Part shown: in pieces, positions 25,594 to 34,590 of the stretch | Numbering within the stretch: the stretch's first letter is position 1 | Layout: every line of letters starts with the position of its first letter | From: Herbidospora solisilvae | Lineage (GTDB): Bacteria; Actinomycetota; Actinomycetes; Streptosporangiales; Streptosporangiaceae | Direction: 5' to 3' | Assembly (NCBI RefSeq): GCF_009901565.1 | Contig: NZ_WXEW01000002.1 | Span: 558,001 to 622,000 of the forward strand | Length of the DNA stretch: 64,000 bases | Translations under genes and position numbers: made by a program | The notes under the pieces: generated by a model | The model's input: only the letters and a program-made list of their open reading frames with translations | Databases searched by the model: none | What the model was told of the DNA's origin: nothing

Positions 25594-26816
25594 GACCGGC
25601 GCCGGATGACCACCCCGGTGAGCCCGCTCAGGGCCGCGGTGATCAGGCCGAGGACCGGGTAGGAGAGCGTGCCGACGATCGCGCCGGCCAGCAGGGCGCC
25701 GACCGCGCCGCAGACGTTCATCGTGAGGTCCGACAGGCCCTGGACGGCGGGCCGCCGCTCCAGGTCGACCGCCTCGGTCAGCATCGCCGACCCCGCCACG
25801 AGCGAGCACGACCAGCCCAGGCCCAGCAGGACCAGGCCCGCCGTGATCACCGGCACGTCGTGACCGCCGAACGCGGCCAGCAGACCGGCGGCGACCAGCA
25901 CGCCCATGCCGGCCGTGGCGACGACGGCCCGGCCGAGGCGGTCGGCCGCCCAGCCGACCAGCGGGGAGAACATGAACATCCCGGCGATGTGCAGGCTCAG
26001 CACCATCCCGATGACCGCGATGCCGGCGTGCCCGTGGTCGAGGTGGACGGGTGTCATCGACATCACCGACACCATCGCGGTGTGCCCGGCCGCGATCGTG
26101 AGCAGCCCGGTCCGGGCCGCCGGGGTGGCCTTCACCGTCGCGACGGCCTCCCGCAGCGGCTGCCGCCTCCGGGCCGCCGCCACCTCACGGCCCTGCCGGG
26201 CGAGCAGCAGGGGGTCGGGGCGCAGGCCGCCGTTGACGATGAGCAGGGAGAGCGCGAACGCGACGGCCGACAGCGCGAACGGCCCGGCGGCGGGCGCGAG
26301 GCCCAGGTCGACGCCGAGCGCGTCGGCGGGATGGGCCAGGTTGGGGCCCGCGACGCTGCCGATCGTGGCCGCCCAGACGACGAGTGACAGGTGGCGGGCG
26401 GTCCGGCCGGGCGGGGCGAGGTCGGTGGCGGCGTACCGGGCGGAGAGGTTGCCGGCGCTGCCGGTGCCGACCATGACGAGCGCGAGCAGCAGCAGCGGCC
26501 ACGACCCGAGCTGGATCGAGGCGGCGGCGGCCACGCAGCCGAGGAAGGCGACGCCGTGGGCGAGCGTCAGGCCCGCCCTGCGGCCGCCGCCGTCGGCGGC
26601 CCTGGCGGCGGGGAGCGCCATCAGGGCCGCGCCCGTGACGGTGGCCGTGCCGGCCAGGCCGCTGATCGCCTCGGAGCCGGAGAGTTCGTACACCATCAGG
26701 GAGCTCAGCGCGGAGCCGACCGCGATCCCCACACCCGAGACGATCTGGACGGCGGACAGGACACCGAGTGTCCGGCGTTGCACCTTCTGATGGGATGCGA
26801 GGGGGATCGCTGTCAT
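25575..26816 (-). CDS. MFS transporter
   Basis: A 413-aa, 12-helix major facilitator protein. Two six-helix halves are separated by a basic loop around residues 200-215 (ARQGREVAAARRRQ), and the GWAADRLGRA segment in the second half is the conserved loop of the family. Substrate unknown; drug-exporter type by general look. Its 3' end overlaps the polymerase gene tail to tail by 19 bp. Confidence 0.82.
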   Translation of the reverse strand: MTAIPLASHQKVQRRTLGVLSAVQIVSGVGIAVGSALSSLMVYELSGSEAISGLAGTATVTGAALMALPAARAADGGGRRAGLTLAHGVAFLGCVAAAASIQLGSWPLLLLALVMVGTGSAGNLSARYAATDLAPPGRTARHLSLVVWAATIGSVAGPNLAHPADALGVDLGLAPAAGPFALSAVAFALSLLIVNGGLRPDPLLLARQGREVAAARRRQPLREAVATVKATPAARTGLLTIAAGHTAMVSVMSMTPVHLDHGHAGIAVIGMVLSLHIAGMFMFSPLVGWAADRLGRAVVATAGMGVLVAAGLLAAFGGHDVPVITAGLVLLGLGWSCSLVAGSAMLTEAVDLERRPAVQGLSDLTMNVCGAVGALLAGAIVGTLSYPVLGLITAALSGLTGVVIRRRSHLASA

Positions 26817-26858
26817 GAGCGAAGTCTGGCATGGCTCATGACAGCGGTTGAAGCGGAT

Positions 26859-28847
26859 TTATGCCGGGCTGAAGGAGTTCCACAAGGTCGCGCGGACGTT
26901 GGCGGCGCTCTCGGTCCAGTCGTAGTCGGGCGCCGTGAAGGTGATCGCGTAGGAGCGGCCGTCGACCGTGACGTAGCGGACCGCCGTGTGGACGGTCACG
27001 TTCGCGGCGTCGCGGTGGGTGTACTCCCACTCGGCGGCCGGCCAGCGGTAGTCGACCTGGGCCAGCGCGAGCTGGGTGTACTCCTCGAACGAGGCCTTGG
27101 CCTCGGTCGCCTTCAGCGCGTCGAGGCCGCCGGCGGGGATCTCCTCGATCAGGCCGCTCTGGCCGCTGTCCTTCGGGCCGGTCAGCACGACCGCGCCGTC
27201 CTGGGCGGTGACCTTCCAGGTGTCGGGGACCGCGACGGTGATGTTGCCGACGGTGTGGTTGCGGAAGCCCTCGGGCAGCTCGCCCTCGGGCGAGGCGGGT
27301 ACGGCGGGCACGCCCGCGTCGGCCGTCGGGCCGGTCGCCACCGGCTGGTTCTGCGGGTCGGCGGGGGGGTTGTCACCCGGTACCATGATCAACAGCACCA
27401 GCACCACGACGGCGATCACGGCGATGGCCGCGACCACGGCGAGCAGGCTGCTGCGCCCGCCCCGGTCGTCGTCGGGGTCCTTGCGGCGGCGCGAGGCGCG
27501 CGGCCCGGCGGGCTTGCGCTCGACGGCCGGTGTGTCGGCGGGCCTCCCGGCGCGCGGCTCCCTGCCCAGGTCGCCGAACTCGGGCAGGTCCTTCTGCTCG
27601 GGCGCCGGCCAGCCGCCCGAGGTCTGCCCCGGCGCGGGGACCGGACGGCTCGGGCCGCCGGGCTTCGACGGCGTGATCGGCGCGAAGAACGACACGCCGC
27701 CGGTCGAGGTGATGTCGCCGGTGGGGCTGCTCAGCGGGTCGGGCTTGGGGGCGCCCATGCTGTAGCCGCCCGACGGGTGGTTGGGGTCGTAGGGCACCCG
27801 GACCGGGCCCGACGGGGTCTCGATGATGCGCGAGGGCATCGGCCCTGCGGGCGGGTCGAGCGGCGGCAGCATCTGGACCGGGGTCTGGTCGGCGGGGGTC
27901 GGCGCCGGCGAGGGCGCCTGGTTGTGGGGCGCCGTCTGGGCCGGGGTCTGCGGCGGGGCGGTCGGGCGCACGCCGAGGCCGTGCTGGCGCAGCACGTGTT
28001 CCAGCATGTCGGACACCTGCGCCGCGGGCAGCCGGTCGGCCGGGTTCTTGCGCAGCAGCCCCTCGATGACGGGCATCAGCGCGCCCGCGCGGCCGGGCCG
28101 GTTGGGCTCCTGGGTCAGCACCGCGCCCAGCACGGCGACCGCGTCGGGCCCCTCGTAGGGAGGCCGGCCCTCCACGGCCGCGTAGAGGGTGGCGCCGAAC
28201 GACCACAGGTCGGCCGCGAACGTGATCGGGCGGCCCTGGAGCCGCTCCGGCGGGATGTAGGCCGGGGAGCCCATCAGCAGGCCCGGGTGGGTGATCGAGA
28301 CGTCGCCCTCGATGGCGGCGATGCCGAAGTCGGTGAGCACCACGCGGTCGGCCGTCAGCAGCACGTTGCCCGGCTTCACGTCGCGGTGGAGGATGCCGGC
28401 GGCGTGCGCGTGGCGCAGCGCGTCGAGCACCCTTATCCCGATCTCGGCGGCCTGGACGACCGGCAGCGGCCCGCTCTGGCGCACCGCCTGCTCCAGCGAC
28501 CAGGCCCGGACCAGCTCCATCACGATCCACGGGCGGCCGTCCTCCTCGACGACGTCGTGGACGGTCACGATGCCCGGGTGGCTCAGCCGCGCGGCCGAAC
28601 GGGCCTCGCGCAGCATGCGGGTGTGGGCGGTCTGACGGCCCTGCTGGTCGAGGCCGTAGGGGAGGATCAGCTCCTTGACCGCGACGTCGCGGTCGAGCAG
28701 CACGTCGTGCGCGTGCCACACCATTCCCATGCCGCCCCGGCCGACCGGCGACAGCAGCCGGTAGCGGCGGCCGACGAGCCTGCCCTGCCCCTCGGGGGTC
28801 CCGCCCTGACCATCGGGGACCATACCGAGCAGGCGATCGGTCGTCAT
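26859..28847 (-). CDS. PknB-type Ser/Thr protein kinase with extracellular domain
   Basis: A 662-aa membrane kinase. The kinase domain spans about 27-290 with GRGGMGMVW, AVKEL, LHRDVKPGN and DFGIAAIEG all intact, so it should be active. A long Pro-rich linker (about 300-470) precedes one membrane helix (about 485-507) and a 150-aa outer domain with no PASTA repeats, so its ligand is not peptidoglycan by the usual route. ATG at 28847 follows GGGGAC. Direct repeats lie upstream at 28924-28943. The frame stays open to 30341 but there it overlaps the real AllF-AllG gene. Confidence 0.9.
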   Translation of the reverse strand: MTTDRLLGMVPDGQGGTPEGQGRLVGRRYRLLSPVGRGGMGMVWHAHDVLLDRDVAVKELILPYGLDQQGRQTAHTRMLREARSAARLSHPGIVTVHDVVEEDGRPWIVMELVRAWSLEQAVRQSGPLPVVQAAEIGIRVLDALRHAHAAGILHRDVKPGNVLLTADRVVLTDFGIAAIEGDVSITHPGLLMGSPAYIPPERLQGRPITFAADLWSFGATLYAAVEGRPPYEGPDAVAVLGAVLTQEPNRPGRAGALMPVIEGLLRKNPADRLPAAQVSDMLEHVLRQHGLGVRPTAPPQTPAQTAPHNQAPSPAPTPADQTPVQMLPPLDPPAGPMPSRIIETPSGPVRVPYDPNHPSGGYSMGAPKPDPLSSPTGDITSTGGVSFFAPITPSKPGGPSRPVPAPGQTSGGWPAPEQKDLPEFGDLGREPRAGRPADTPAVERKPAGPRASRRRKDPDDDRGGRSSLLAVVAAIAVIAVVVLVLLIMVPGDNPPADPQNQPVATGPTADAGVPAVPASPEGELPEGFRNHTVGNITVAVPDTWKVTAQDGAVVLTGPKDSGQSGLIEEIPAGGLDALKATEAKASFEEYTQLALAQVDYRWPAAEWEYTHRDAANVTVHTAVRYVTVDGRSYAITFTAPDYDWTESAANVRATLWNSFSPA

Positions 28848-28918
28848 AGGCGGGGTCCCCAATTCTCCTCGTCCGGGCCGCGCGAGATACCCGCGCGATT
28901 TTCTGAGGTTGGCCACCG

Positions 28919-28943
28919 ATATTAGGGTCAAACCAGGGTCAAA
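28919..28943 (-). promoter_or_regulatory. 11-bp direct repeats abutting a -10 box upstream of the kinase gene
   Basis: On the minus strand TTTGACCCT occurs twice, 11 bp apart (28935-28943 and 28924-28932), and TAATAT (28919-28924) follows at once. There is no -35 box at 16-18 bp. Direct repeats one helical turn apart at this place are typical of OmpR/PhoB-type activators. Confidence 0.5.
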
Positions 28944-28948
28944 GGGAA

Positions 28949-31765
28949 TTAAACCTGGGCCAAAGCGGCCAGCGCGGCGGTGAAAGCCTCCATCGGAGGA
29001 CTCACCAGACCCGCTCCCACCTGCCCCGTTCCGGCCACGCGCCCGGCGATACCCGTATTGACTACCGGCAGCACCGAGGTCCGGGTGACCAGTGTGACAT
29101 CGATTCCGGCGGGCGTGCCGCGGAACCCGAGACCCGGGATCTGGTAAACGGGGTGCTCGGCGAGCGTGATCTCGTACATGGCCGTGGTGGCGGCCACCGC
29201 GTCCGCGACGTCGCCGCCCACGAACCGGACGATGGCCGGCGCGGCGGCCATGGAGAAGCCGCCCAGGCCGACCGTCTCGGTGATGGTCGAGTCGCCGATG
29301 TCGGGGTTGGCGTCGGCGGGGCTGTAGGCGCCCAGATAGAGGCCGTCGGGCACGCCCGCCGGGCCGGTGAACCAGCGGTCGCCCAGGCCGGAGACCTGGA
29401 TGCCGAAGTCGGTGCCGTTGCGGGCCATCGCGACGACCATCGAGGAGCCCTCGACGTTCCGCGCCGCGTCGGCCGAGACCTTGGCGGCCGCCATGCCGGC
29501 GTTGAGGAAGAAGTGGTCGTTGCCGTTGACGAACCGGAGGACCTCCGCCGCCTGGTTCGGGACGGCGTCCACGATGGCCGGGGCGAGCTCCCTGACCATG
29601 AGGGAGGTCGCGGCGCGGTTGCGGTTGTGCAGCTCGTCGCCCATCTGGAGGGCCTGCGCGACCAGGTTGCGCAGGTCGAGCGGCCCGACGACCTTCATGA
29701 CCTCGGCCAGCGCCGGGCCGAGCACGTCGCCCATCCAGCGCAGCCGCTCGATCACCTCGGGCCCGTAGGCGCCGTAGCGGAGCACCTTGCCCAGGCCCTC
29801 GTTGAGCGAGCAGAAGGCGGTGCCGCCGTTCTCGGCGTCGTGCACCTCCAGCATCCACATGGACGGGGACACGACGCCCGCCATGGGCCCGACGGTCCGG
29901 TGGTGGTGACAGGAGTCCAGCTTGACCTCGCCGCTCGCGAGCTTGCGCTCGGCCTCCTCGGCGTCGGCCGCGAGCCCCTCGAACAACATCCCGCCGATGA
30001 GCGCGCCCCGCATGGGCCCCGAGGCCCGTTCCCACTCGATGGGCGGCCCGGCGTGGAAGAAGGTGCCCTTCGGGAGGTCCAGTACGTCTCCGGCCCGCTT
30101 CACCCCGACGAGATGCGGCCGCGCGCCCAGCAGCCGGGCGACGGCCTTCTCGTTGGCGGGCTTGCGACGGGGATCGGCCATGACGGCCGCCAGATCGGCG
30201 GCCACCCCTGTCACCGGAGGTCGCCAGTCGACGGGTGTGTGCGCGACGGCCTGCTGGTCGAGGGCCTCGGCCAGGATGGACGCGCCCACCGAGATGACGG
30301 AGGGCTCCGCCGAGAGCATGGCCAGAGGACGACCCACCCACCCGTCCGGAGAGGCTGACGCCTCTCCGGACGTCTCGGCTCCGCCGCCGGGGCCGGGTTC
30401 CGTGGGCCTCGCGCCGGCCAGGGTCGCGGCTTTGCGTGCGGCCTGGGCGTTCGAGGTGTAGACCTCCGCGCCCGACTCGAACAACCGGGCGGCCTGGGCC
30501 TGGAGGTTCTGGGGATCGCCCTCCGTGCCGACCAGCGCGACCACCACGGCCACGCCGCGCGACTTGGCGGCGGCGATGGCCGCGGACAACGAACCGGCGG
30601 GGTCGGGGTCGGAGCCGTGGCCGAGCACGACGTCGAGGAGGGCGACGCCCTCGGTGACCGCGTCGAGGGCCTCCAGGCGCAGGGCAGGGTCGATCATGGG
30701 GTGGGCGCGGCCCACCGTGTACTCGTCGTCGCCGAAGTCGGTGAACTCGCCGGTGCCGGCGATCAGGCGGGCCTCGGTGCAGAGGGTGCCGCCCGAGTAG
30801 AGGCCGCGCAGCGGGCCGCCGCCGGGCTCGGTGTTCCCGGGCCAGCTCGGCCAGACGGGGACCTCCGCCCCGACGGCCCGCAGGACCGACTCGGCGGCGG
30901 TCGTCAGGTCGGCCTGGCCCTCGCCGAGGAGGGCCGTGATCACGGGCTTCGGGCTCCGGGCGATCGCCTCGCCCAGGCGGGCCGCCACGTCGGGGTCCGG
31001 GGGCTTGGAGACGACGACGATCAGCTCGGTCGCCGGGTCGGCGTTCAGGGCGTCCAGGGCCTGAAGCGTGGACCGGCCGCCGACCTCGGCGCCCAGGTCG
31101 CGCCCGCCGACGCCGAGCACGTGGCTGACGCCCACCCCGGCCAGGTCGAGCAGGGCGGTGAGCTGCTGCGCGCCCGTCCCGGAGGCGGCGACCACGCCGA
31201 CCTTCCCGGGGCGCACCACGTTGGCGAAGCCCAGGCCGGCGCCGCCGACGATCGCGGTGCCGCAGTCGGGGCCCATGACCAGGACGCCCCGCTCACGGGC
31301 GAGGTCCTTCAGGGCCACCTCCCGCGCCACCGGCACGTTGTCGCTGAAGATCATCACGGAGTGGCCGCCGTCGACCGCCTCCATCGCCTCGGTGAAGGCG
31401 TGCTCGCCCGGCACGCTGACCAGCACCACCGCCGACGGGTCGGCCAGGCGCGTCGCGGCGCGGATCGTGCGGGGGAGGGCCTCCTCCCGGCTGCGCGTCT
31501 CGGTCCGGGCCGACAACTGTCTCTCCAGGTCGGCCGCGGCGTCGTGGAGGTCGGCGTCCGTCGCCGCCCGGATCGCCACCAGCAGGTCGCCGGAGGTCGC
31601 GGCCGGGACGTCGAAGCCCGCGTCCACGGCGAGTTCGACGTTCAGGGCCGTCGCCATCGCCACGATCGCCAGCTCGACACCCGGGCGGCCGGTCAGCGCC
31701 TGGCTGACCCTCATCAGGCTGACCGAGTCGTGATAGATCCCGGGACGGATCTCCACCAGGTTCAC
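28949..31765 (-). CDS. Fused AllF-AllG (FdrA + DUF1116), oxamate carbamoyltransferase type
   Basis: A 938-aa fusion. Residues 1-450 are FdrA/AllF-like, related to succinyl-CoA synthetase alpha (VGVVAASGTGAQQLTALLDLAG, VMGPDCGTAI). A Gly/Ala/Ser-rich linker near 450-475 leads to a DUF1116/AllG part (about 480-938) with KLDSCHHHRTVGPMAG, FCSLNEGLGKVLRYG and GNDHFFLNAGMAA. In E. coli AllF, AllG and AllH together form oxamate transcarbamylase, which phosphorolyses a carbamoyl compound to carbamoyl phosphate. Here AllF and AllG are one chain and AllH is the coupled upstream gene (GTGA overlap). The substrate in this organism is not known; oxalurate or another ureido acid is likely. Confidence 0.85.
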   Translation of the reverse strand: MNLVEIRPGIYHDSVSLMRVSQALTGRPGVELAIVAMATALNVELAVDAGFDVPAATSGDLLVAIRAATDADLHDAAADLERQLSARTETRSREEALPRTIRAATRLADPSAVVLVSVPGEHAFTEAMEAVDGGHSVMIFSDNVPVAREVALKDLARERGVLVMGPDCGTAIVGGAGLGFANVVRPGKVGVVAASGTGAQQLTALLDLAGVGVSHVLGVGGRDLGAEVGGRSTLQALDALNADPATELIVVVSKPPDPDVAARLGEAIARSPKPVITALLGEGQADLTTAAESVLRAVGAEVPVWPSWPGNTEPGGGPLRGLYSGGTLCTEARLIAGTGEFTDFGDDEYTVGRAHPMIDPALRLEALDAVTEGVALLDVVLGHGSDPDPAGSLSAAIAAAKSRGVAVVVALVGTEGDPQNLQAQAARLFESGAEVYTSNAQAARKAATLAGARPTEPGPGGGAETSGEASASPDGWVGRPLAMLSAEPSVISVGASILAEALDQQAVAHTPVDWRPPVTGVAADLAAVMADPRRKPANEKAVARLLGARPHLVGVKRAGDVLDLPKGTFFHAGPPIEWERASGPMRGALIGGMLFEGLAADAEEAERKLASGEVKLDSCHHHRTVGPMAGVVSPSMWMLEVHDAENGGTAFCSLNEGLGKVLRYGAYGPEVIERLRWMGDVLGPALAEVMKVVGPLDLRNLVAQALQMGDELHNRNRAATSLMVRELAPAIVDAVPNQAAEVLRFVNGNDHFFLNAGMAAAKVSADAARNVEGSSMVVAMARNGTDFGIQVSGLGDRWFTGPAGVPDGLYLGAYSPADANPDIGDSTITETVGLGGFSMAAAPAIVRFVGGDVADAVAATTAMYEITLAEHPVYQIPGLGFRGTPAGIDVTLVTRTSVLPVVNTGIAGRVAGTGQVGAGLVSPPMEAFTAALAALAQV

Positions 31766-32664
31766 TCAGCGTCCCTCTCACCAAGTCCGAGGACGGCCGA
31801 CACTCCCGTCCTGATGCCCCACGCCAGGTCGGCGCCCGAGGTGTGACCCAGGCGGAGCAGGCGGTGCGCCGCCGGTTCCAGCGGCTGGCGGCCGGTGAGG
31901 CCGCGCAGCACCGCGAGGGTCTCCAGGCCCGCCTCGCCGCGCGCCGCGCAGTGCAGCAGCGTCGCGGAGATCGGTGTGGTCCGGGTGCGGGCGTCGAAGG
32001 TCACCGCGGCGGCGAGCCAGTCGGCCAGCCACACGGCCCGGCCGACCCCGGCCGCCGTGCCGACGGAGCGCAGGGTGACCAGGAGCCCGGCCAGCATGTC
32101 GTCGCCGCTGGGGGTGAGGCCCGGTCCCAGGCCCATGAGCTGCTCGGCCGCGGTGATCGCGTCGACGAGCGAGCCCCGGTGGCAACCGGCCGACAGCAGC
32201 GCGGACGCGCCGCCGCTCTCCAGGCCGGGCTGCCTCGGGGAGGAGACGCAGATGTCGTGGAGGACGGGGAGGGCGGTGGCGAGGGCCGTACCGGAGACGG
32301 CACCCAGCGGCGGAGCGGGGTCCCACCAGCGGCGGACCCGGACGGCCCGGCCTCCGGCCTCGACGACGCCGTCGCCGACCCAGGCGTCGTCACCAGGCGA
32401 GAAGCCGTCGAGCGGGCCGGTCAGCACAACGGCGTTGGGCAGGCGGGTGGCCTCGCCCGTGACGAGCGCGAGCACCCGCGGCTCGGTCTCGGTCCGCACC
32501 TCCAGGTAGACCGCCAGCGGGAAGGCGGCCAGCACCCGGGCGGGGCGGCGCGGGGCCTCCAGAAGCGGCCGGAGACTGGTGGCGGCGGCCCCGGACAGGT
32601 ACGTGACCTCGGGCTGCGCCGTCTGCACCGGGCGGCGGCTTCGAGGGCGTGTACCTACAGCCAC
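31762..32664 (-). CDS. DUF2877 protein, AllH-like carbamoyltransferase subunit
   Basis: A 300-aa protein with the DUF2877 hallmark MGLGPGLTPSGDDMLAG near residue 180 and the RTRTTPISATLLHCAARGE segment. AllH (YlbF) is the third subunit of E. coli oxamate transcarbamylase. GTG at 32664 is preceded by GAGGGAGG, and its stop overlaps the start of the AllF-AllG fusion. Transcribed away from the PucR regulator gene, whose likely targets are this pair and the nucleobase uptake genes. Confidence 0.82.
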   Translation of the reverse strand: MAVGTRPRSRRPVQTAQPEVTYLSGAAATSLRPLLEAPRRPARVLAAFPLAVYLEVRTETEPRVLALVTGEATRLPNAVVLTGPLDGFSPGDDAWVGDGVVEAGGRAVRVRRWWDPAPPLGAVSGTALATALPVLHDICVSSPRQPGLESGGASALLSAGCHRGSLVDAITAAEQLMGLGPGLTPSGDDMLAGLLVTLRSVGTAAGVGRAVWLADWLAAAVTFDARTRTTPISATLLHCAARGEAGLETLAVLRGLTGRQPLEPAAHRLLRLGHTSGADLAWGIRTGVSAVLGLGERDAE

Positions 32665-32709
32665 GAGTCCTCCCTCATCCGAACCCCCATTAGAAGGGAC
32701 GCTAGAACG

Positions 32710-32763
32710 GGACCCCCGGGGTCCGTACGGGGAAATCTGCCAACAGTCGGCCAAATGCTTGGC
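32710..32763. promoter_or_regulatory. Two dyads in the allH-pucR divergent promoter region
   Basis: GGACCCC-C-GGGGTCC (32710-32724) and GCCAA-ATGC-TTGGC (32750-32763) are both perfect dyads within the 165-bp divergent region. The second contains TTGG, the core also seen in the B. subtilis PucR box, so it is a fair candidate for autoregulation. A further CCTGAC/GTCAGG pair lies nearer pucR. Confidence 0.45.
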
Positions 32764-32829
32764 TCTTCCTGACAGTCGCCCGGTCAGGCACAATTTGCGG
32801 AGAACGTTCAAATCCCCCCGGAGCGCACC

Positions 32830-34440
32830 ATGACGACGGATCCCGCTGCACCCGCCATGCGGCTCGCCAGCACCGGAACGATCATCCACGGGGTGGCCGT
32901 CGGCGAGGTCCTGGGAGTCTCGACCCTCGCCGGGGCGCGGCTCATCGCCGGCAAATCCGGGCTCGACCGCATCGTCCAGCGCCTCAACGTCATGGAGGTG
33001 CCCGACATCCTGGCGTGGGTGAAACCCAACGAGCTGCTGCTCACGACCGGTTACCCGCTCAGGAACACTCCCCAGTCGCTGGGCCGCCTTGTGGCGGATC
33101 TTGACGAACGCGGGTTGTCGGCCCTCGCCATCAAGCTGGGCCGATACCTCGACGAACTGCCCGCCGAGATGATCGAGCAGGCCGATCGGCTGGGCTTCCC
33201 GCTCATCATCCTGCCGAACGACGTTGGGTTCGACGACATCCTCAACCAGGTGCTGACCGACATCCTCAACCGGCAGGCCGCCATCCTCGCCCGCGCCGAG
33301 GACGCCCACCGGGGGCTCGTCCAGATCGTGCTCGCGGGCGGCGGCATGCGCGAGGTGACCGCCGAGGTCGCCGGGCTGCTGGAGGTCGCGGTCGCCGCCA
33401 TGGACGTCTCGGGCGCCACCCTGGCCGCCGCCGGAGGCGCGGAGCAGGTGGCGATGCTGCGAGACGCGTACATGATCAGCGGGCCGGGCCGCGACCAGCC
33501 CGAGCCGATGGTGCGCGCCGACGGTCACTACGCCGTCGTGCCGATCGTCGCCGGGGGCCACCACCACGGCCGGATCGTCGCCTTCAGCCAGGCCGGGACG
33601 CTGCGCGAGAGCGACATCCGCATCCTGGAGCGGGCCGCCACCGTCGCCGCCCTCGTCATCACCAAGCAGGAGGCCGTCAACGCGGTCGAGAGCAAGTACC
33701 GCGCCGACTTCCTGCGCGACGTGCTCACCGGCCGGGGCGGCGGGCGCATCGCCGAACGCGCCAAGGCCTTCGGCTGGGACCTGGAACGCCCCGTCAGCGT
33801 CATGGTCGCCGAACTCGACCCCGAGAGCGACGAGCGCACCGCCCAGGACCGGCTGCTGGCCGTCTGGCAGGCCGCCGTCCGCCGCCACGACCCCCGCGGC
33901 GCGGTCGCCGGGTTCTCCCACGAGGTCGTCGTCATCGTCGGCGCCGGGGCCGACACCGCCCGGCTCGCCGCCGCCGCGCAGTCGGCCTTCGCCGAGTGCA
34001 CCTTCTCCACCGGCATGAGCCGCATCGCCTCCGGCGCCGAAGGGCTCGCCGACGCCTACGCCCAGGCCCTCAAGGCCGCCCGGGTGGGCCGCCAGCTGCA
34101 CGGCAACGGCGCGGTCGCCCACTTCGACCAGCTCGGCGTCTACCGCCTGCTGTCCCTCGTCAACGACACCGCCGAACTGCACGCCTTCGTCCGCGAGACC
34201 CTCGGCGCGCTGGCCGGCGACGACGACGCCGAGAACGCCGACCTGCGGCGCACCCTCCACGTGCTGCTGGAGACCAACCTCAACGTGGCCGAGACCGCCC
34301 GCCGCCTGCACTTCCACTACAACACCCTGCGCTACCGCATCGGCAAGCTCGAACGCCTGCTGGGCAACTTCACCGAGGACGCCCACCTGCGCCTCAACCT
34401 GACCCTCGCTCTTCACGTGCTCAACATGCGGGGTATCTAG
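32830..34440 (+). CDS. PucR-family transcriptional regulator
   Basis: A 536-aa regulator of purine or related nitrogen catabolism. The N-terminal PucR domain (about 25-145; VSTLAGARLIAGKSGLDR, then NELLLTTGYPLR) probably senses the effector, a GGDEF-like/GAF region lies in the middle, and the C-terminal HTH_30 (TNLNVAETARRLHFHYNTLRYRIGKLERLLG) binds DNA. It is divergent from the AllH/AllFG genes and precedes the permease and Mo-hydroxylase genes. The last 32 codons are repeated just after the stop (see 34454-34552). Confidence 0.9.
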   Translation: MTTDPAAPAMRLASTGTIIHGVAVGEVLGVSTLAGARLIAGKSGLDRIVQRLNVMEVPDILAWVKPNELLLTTGYPLRNTPQSLGRLVADLDERGLSALAIKLGRYLDELPAEMIEQADRLGFPLIILPNDVGFDDILNQVLTDILNRQAAILARAEDAHRGLVQIVLAGGGMREVTAEVAGLLEVAVAAMDVSGATLAAAGGAEQVAMLRDAYMISGPGRDQPEPMVRADGHYAVVPIVAGGHHHGRIVAFSQAGTLRESDIRILERAATVAALVITKQEAVNAVESKYRADFLRDVLTGRGGGRIAERAKAFGWDLERPVSVMVAELDPESDERTAQDRLLAVWQAAVRRHDPRGAVAGFSHEVVVIVGAGADTARLAAAAQSAFAECTFSTGMSRIASGAEGLADAYAQALKAARVGRQLHGNGAVAHFDQLGVYRLLSLVNDTAELHAFVRETLGALAGDDDAENADLRRTLHVLLETNLNVAETARRLHFHYNTLRYRIGKLERLLGNFTEDAHLRLNLTLALHVLNMRGI

Positions 34441-34453
34441 CGCCCGTCTATTG

Positions 34454-34552
34454 GGAAAGCTCGAACGCCTGCTGGGCAACTTCACCGAGGACGCCCACCT
34501 GCGCCTCAACCTCACGCTGGCGCTCCATGTCCTCAACATGCGCGGCATCTGA
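34454..34552 (+). pseudogene. Orphan duplicate of the pucR 3' end
   Basis: Directly after the pucR stop, about 99 bp again encode GKLERLLGNFTEDAHLRLNL through TLALHVLNMRGI and a stop. The first 56 bp (34457-34512) are identical to 34345-34400, while the last 40 bp differ at nearly every third codon position yet give the same residues, and the stop is TGA instead of TAG. This looks like the tail of a diverged homologue left by homologous recombination. Confidence 0.85.
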
Positions 34553-34562
34553 GGCCGGTTGT

Positions 34563-34590
34563 TTGGCACATGCTGCCCGTGTGCTAGAGA
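34563..34590 (+). promoter_or_regulatory. Candidate promoter of the permease/Mo-hydroxylase operon
   Basis: TTGGCA and TAGAGA are 16 bp apart. A perfect 7-6-7 dyad CAGCCCT/AGGGCTG follows at 34616-34635, before the permease start at 34707; it may be an operator or a leader hairpin. Confidence 0.45.

Noticed and set aside
28848-30341. The kinase reading frame stays open upstream to make a 1160-aa protein.
   Set aside because: That extension overlaps the conserved AllF-AllG gene in another frame on the same strand, is Arg/Gly-rich shadow sequence, and the ATG at 28847 gives a proper kinase N-terminus.
34441-34552. The repeated pucR tail as a frameshifted continuation of pucR.
   Set aside because: The first copy ends in an in-frame stop after the full family C-terminus, so the second copy is an extra remnant rather than a broken end.
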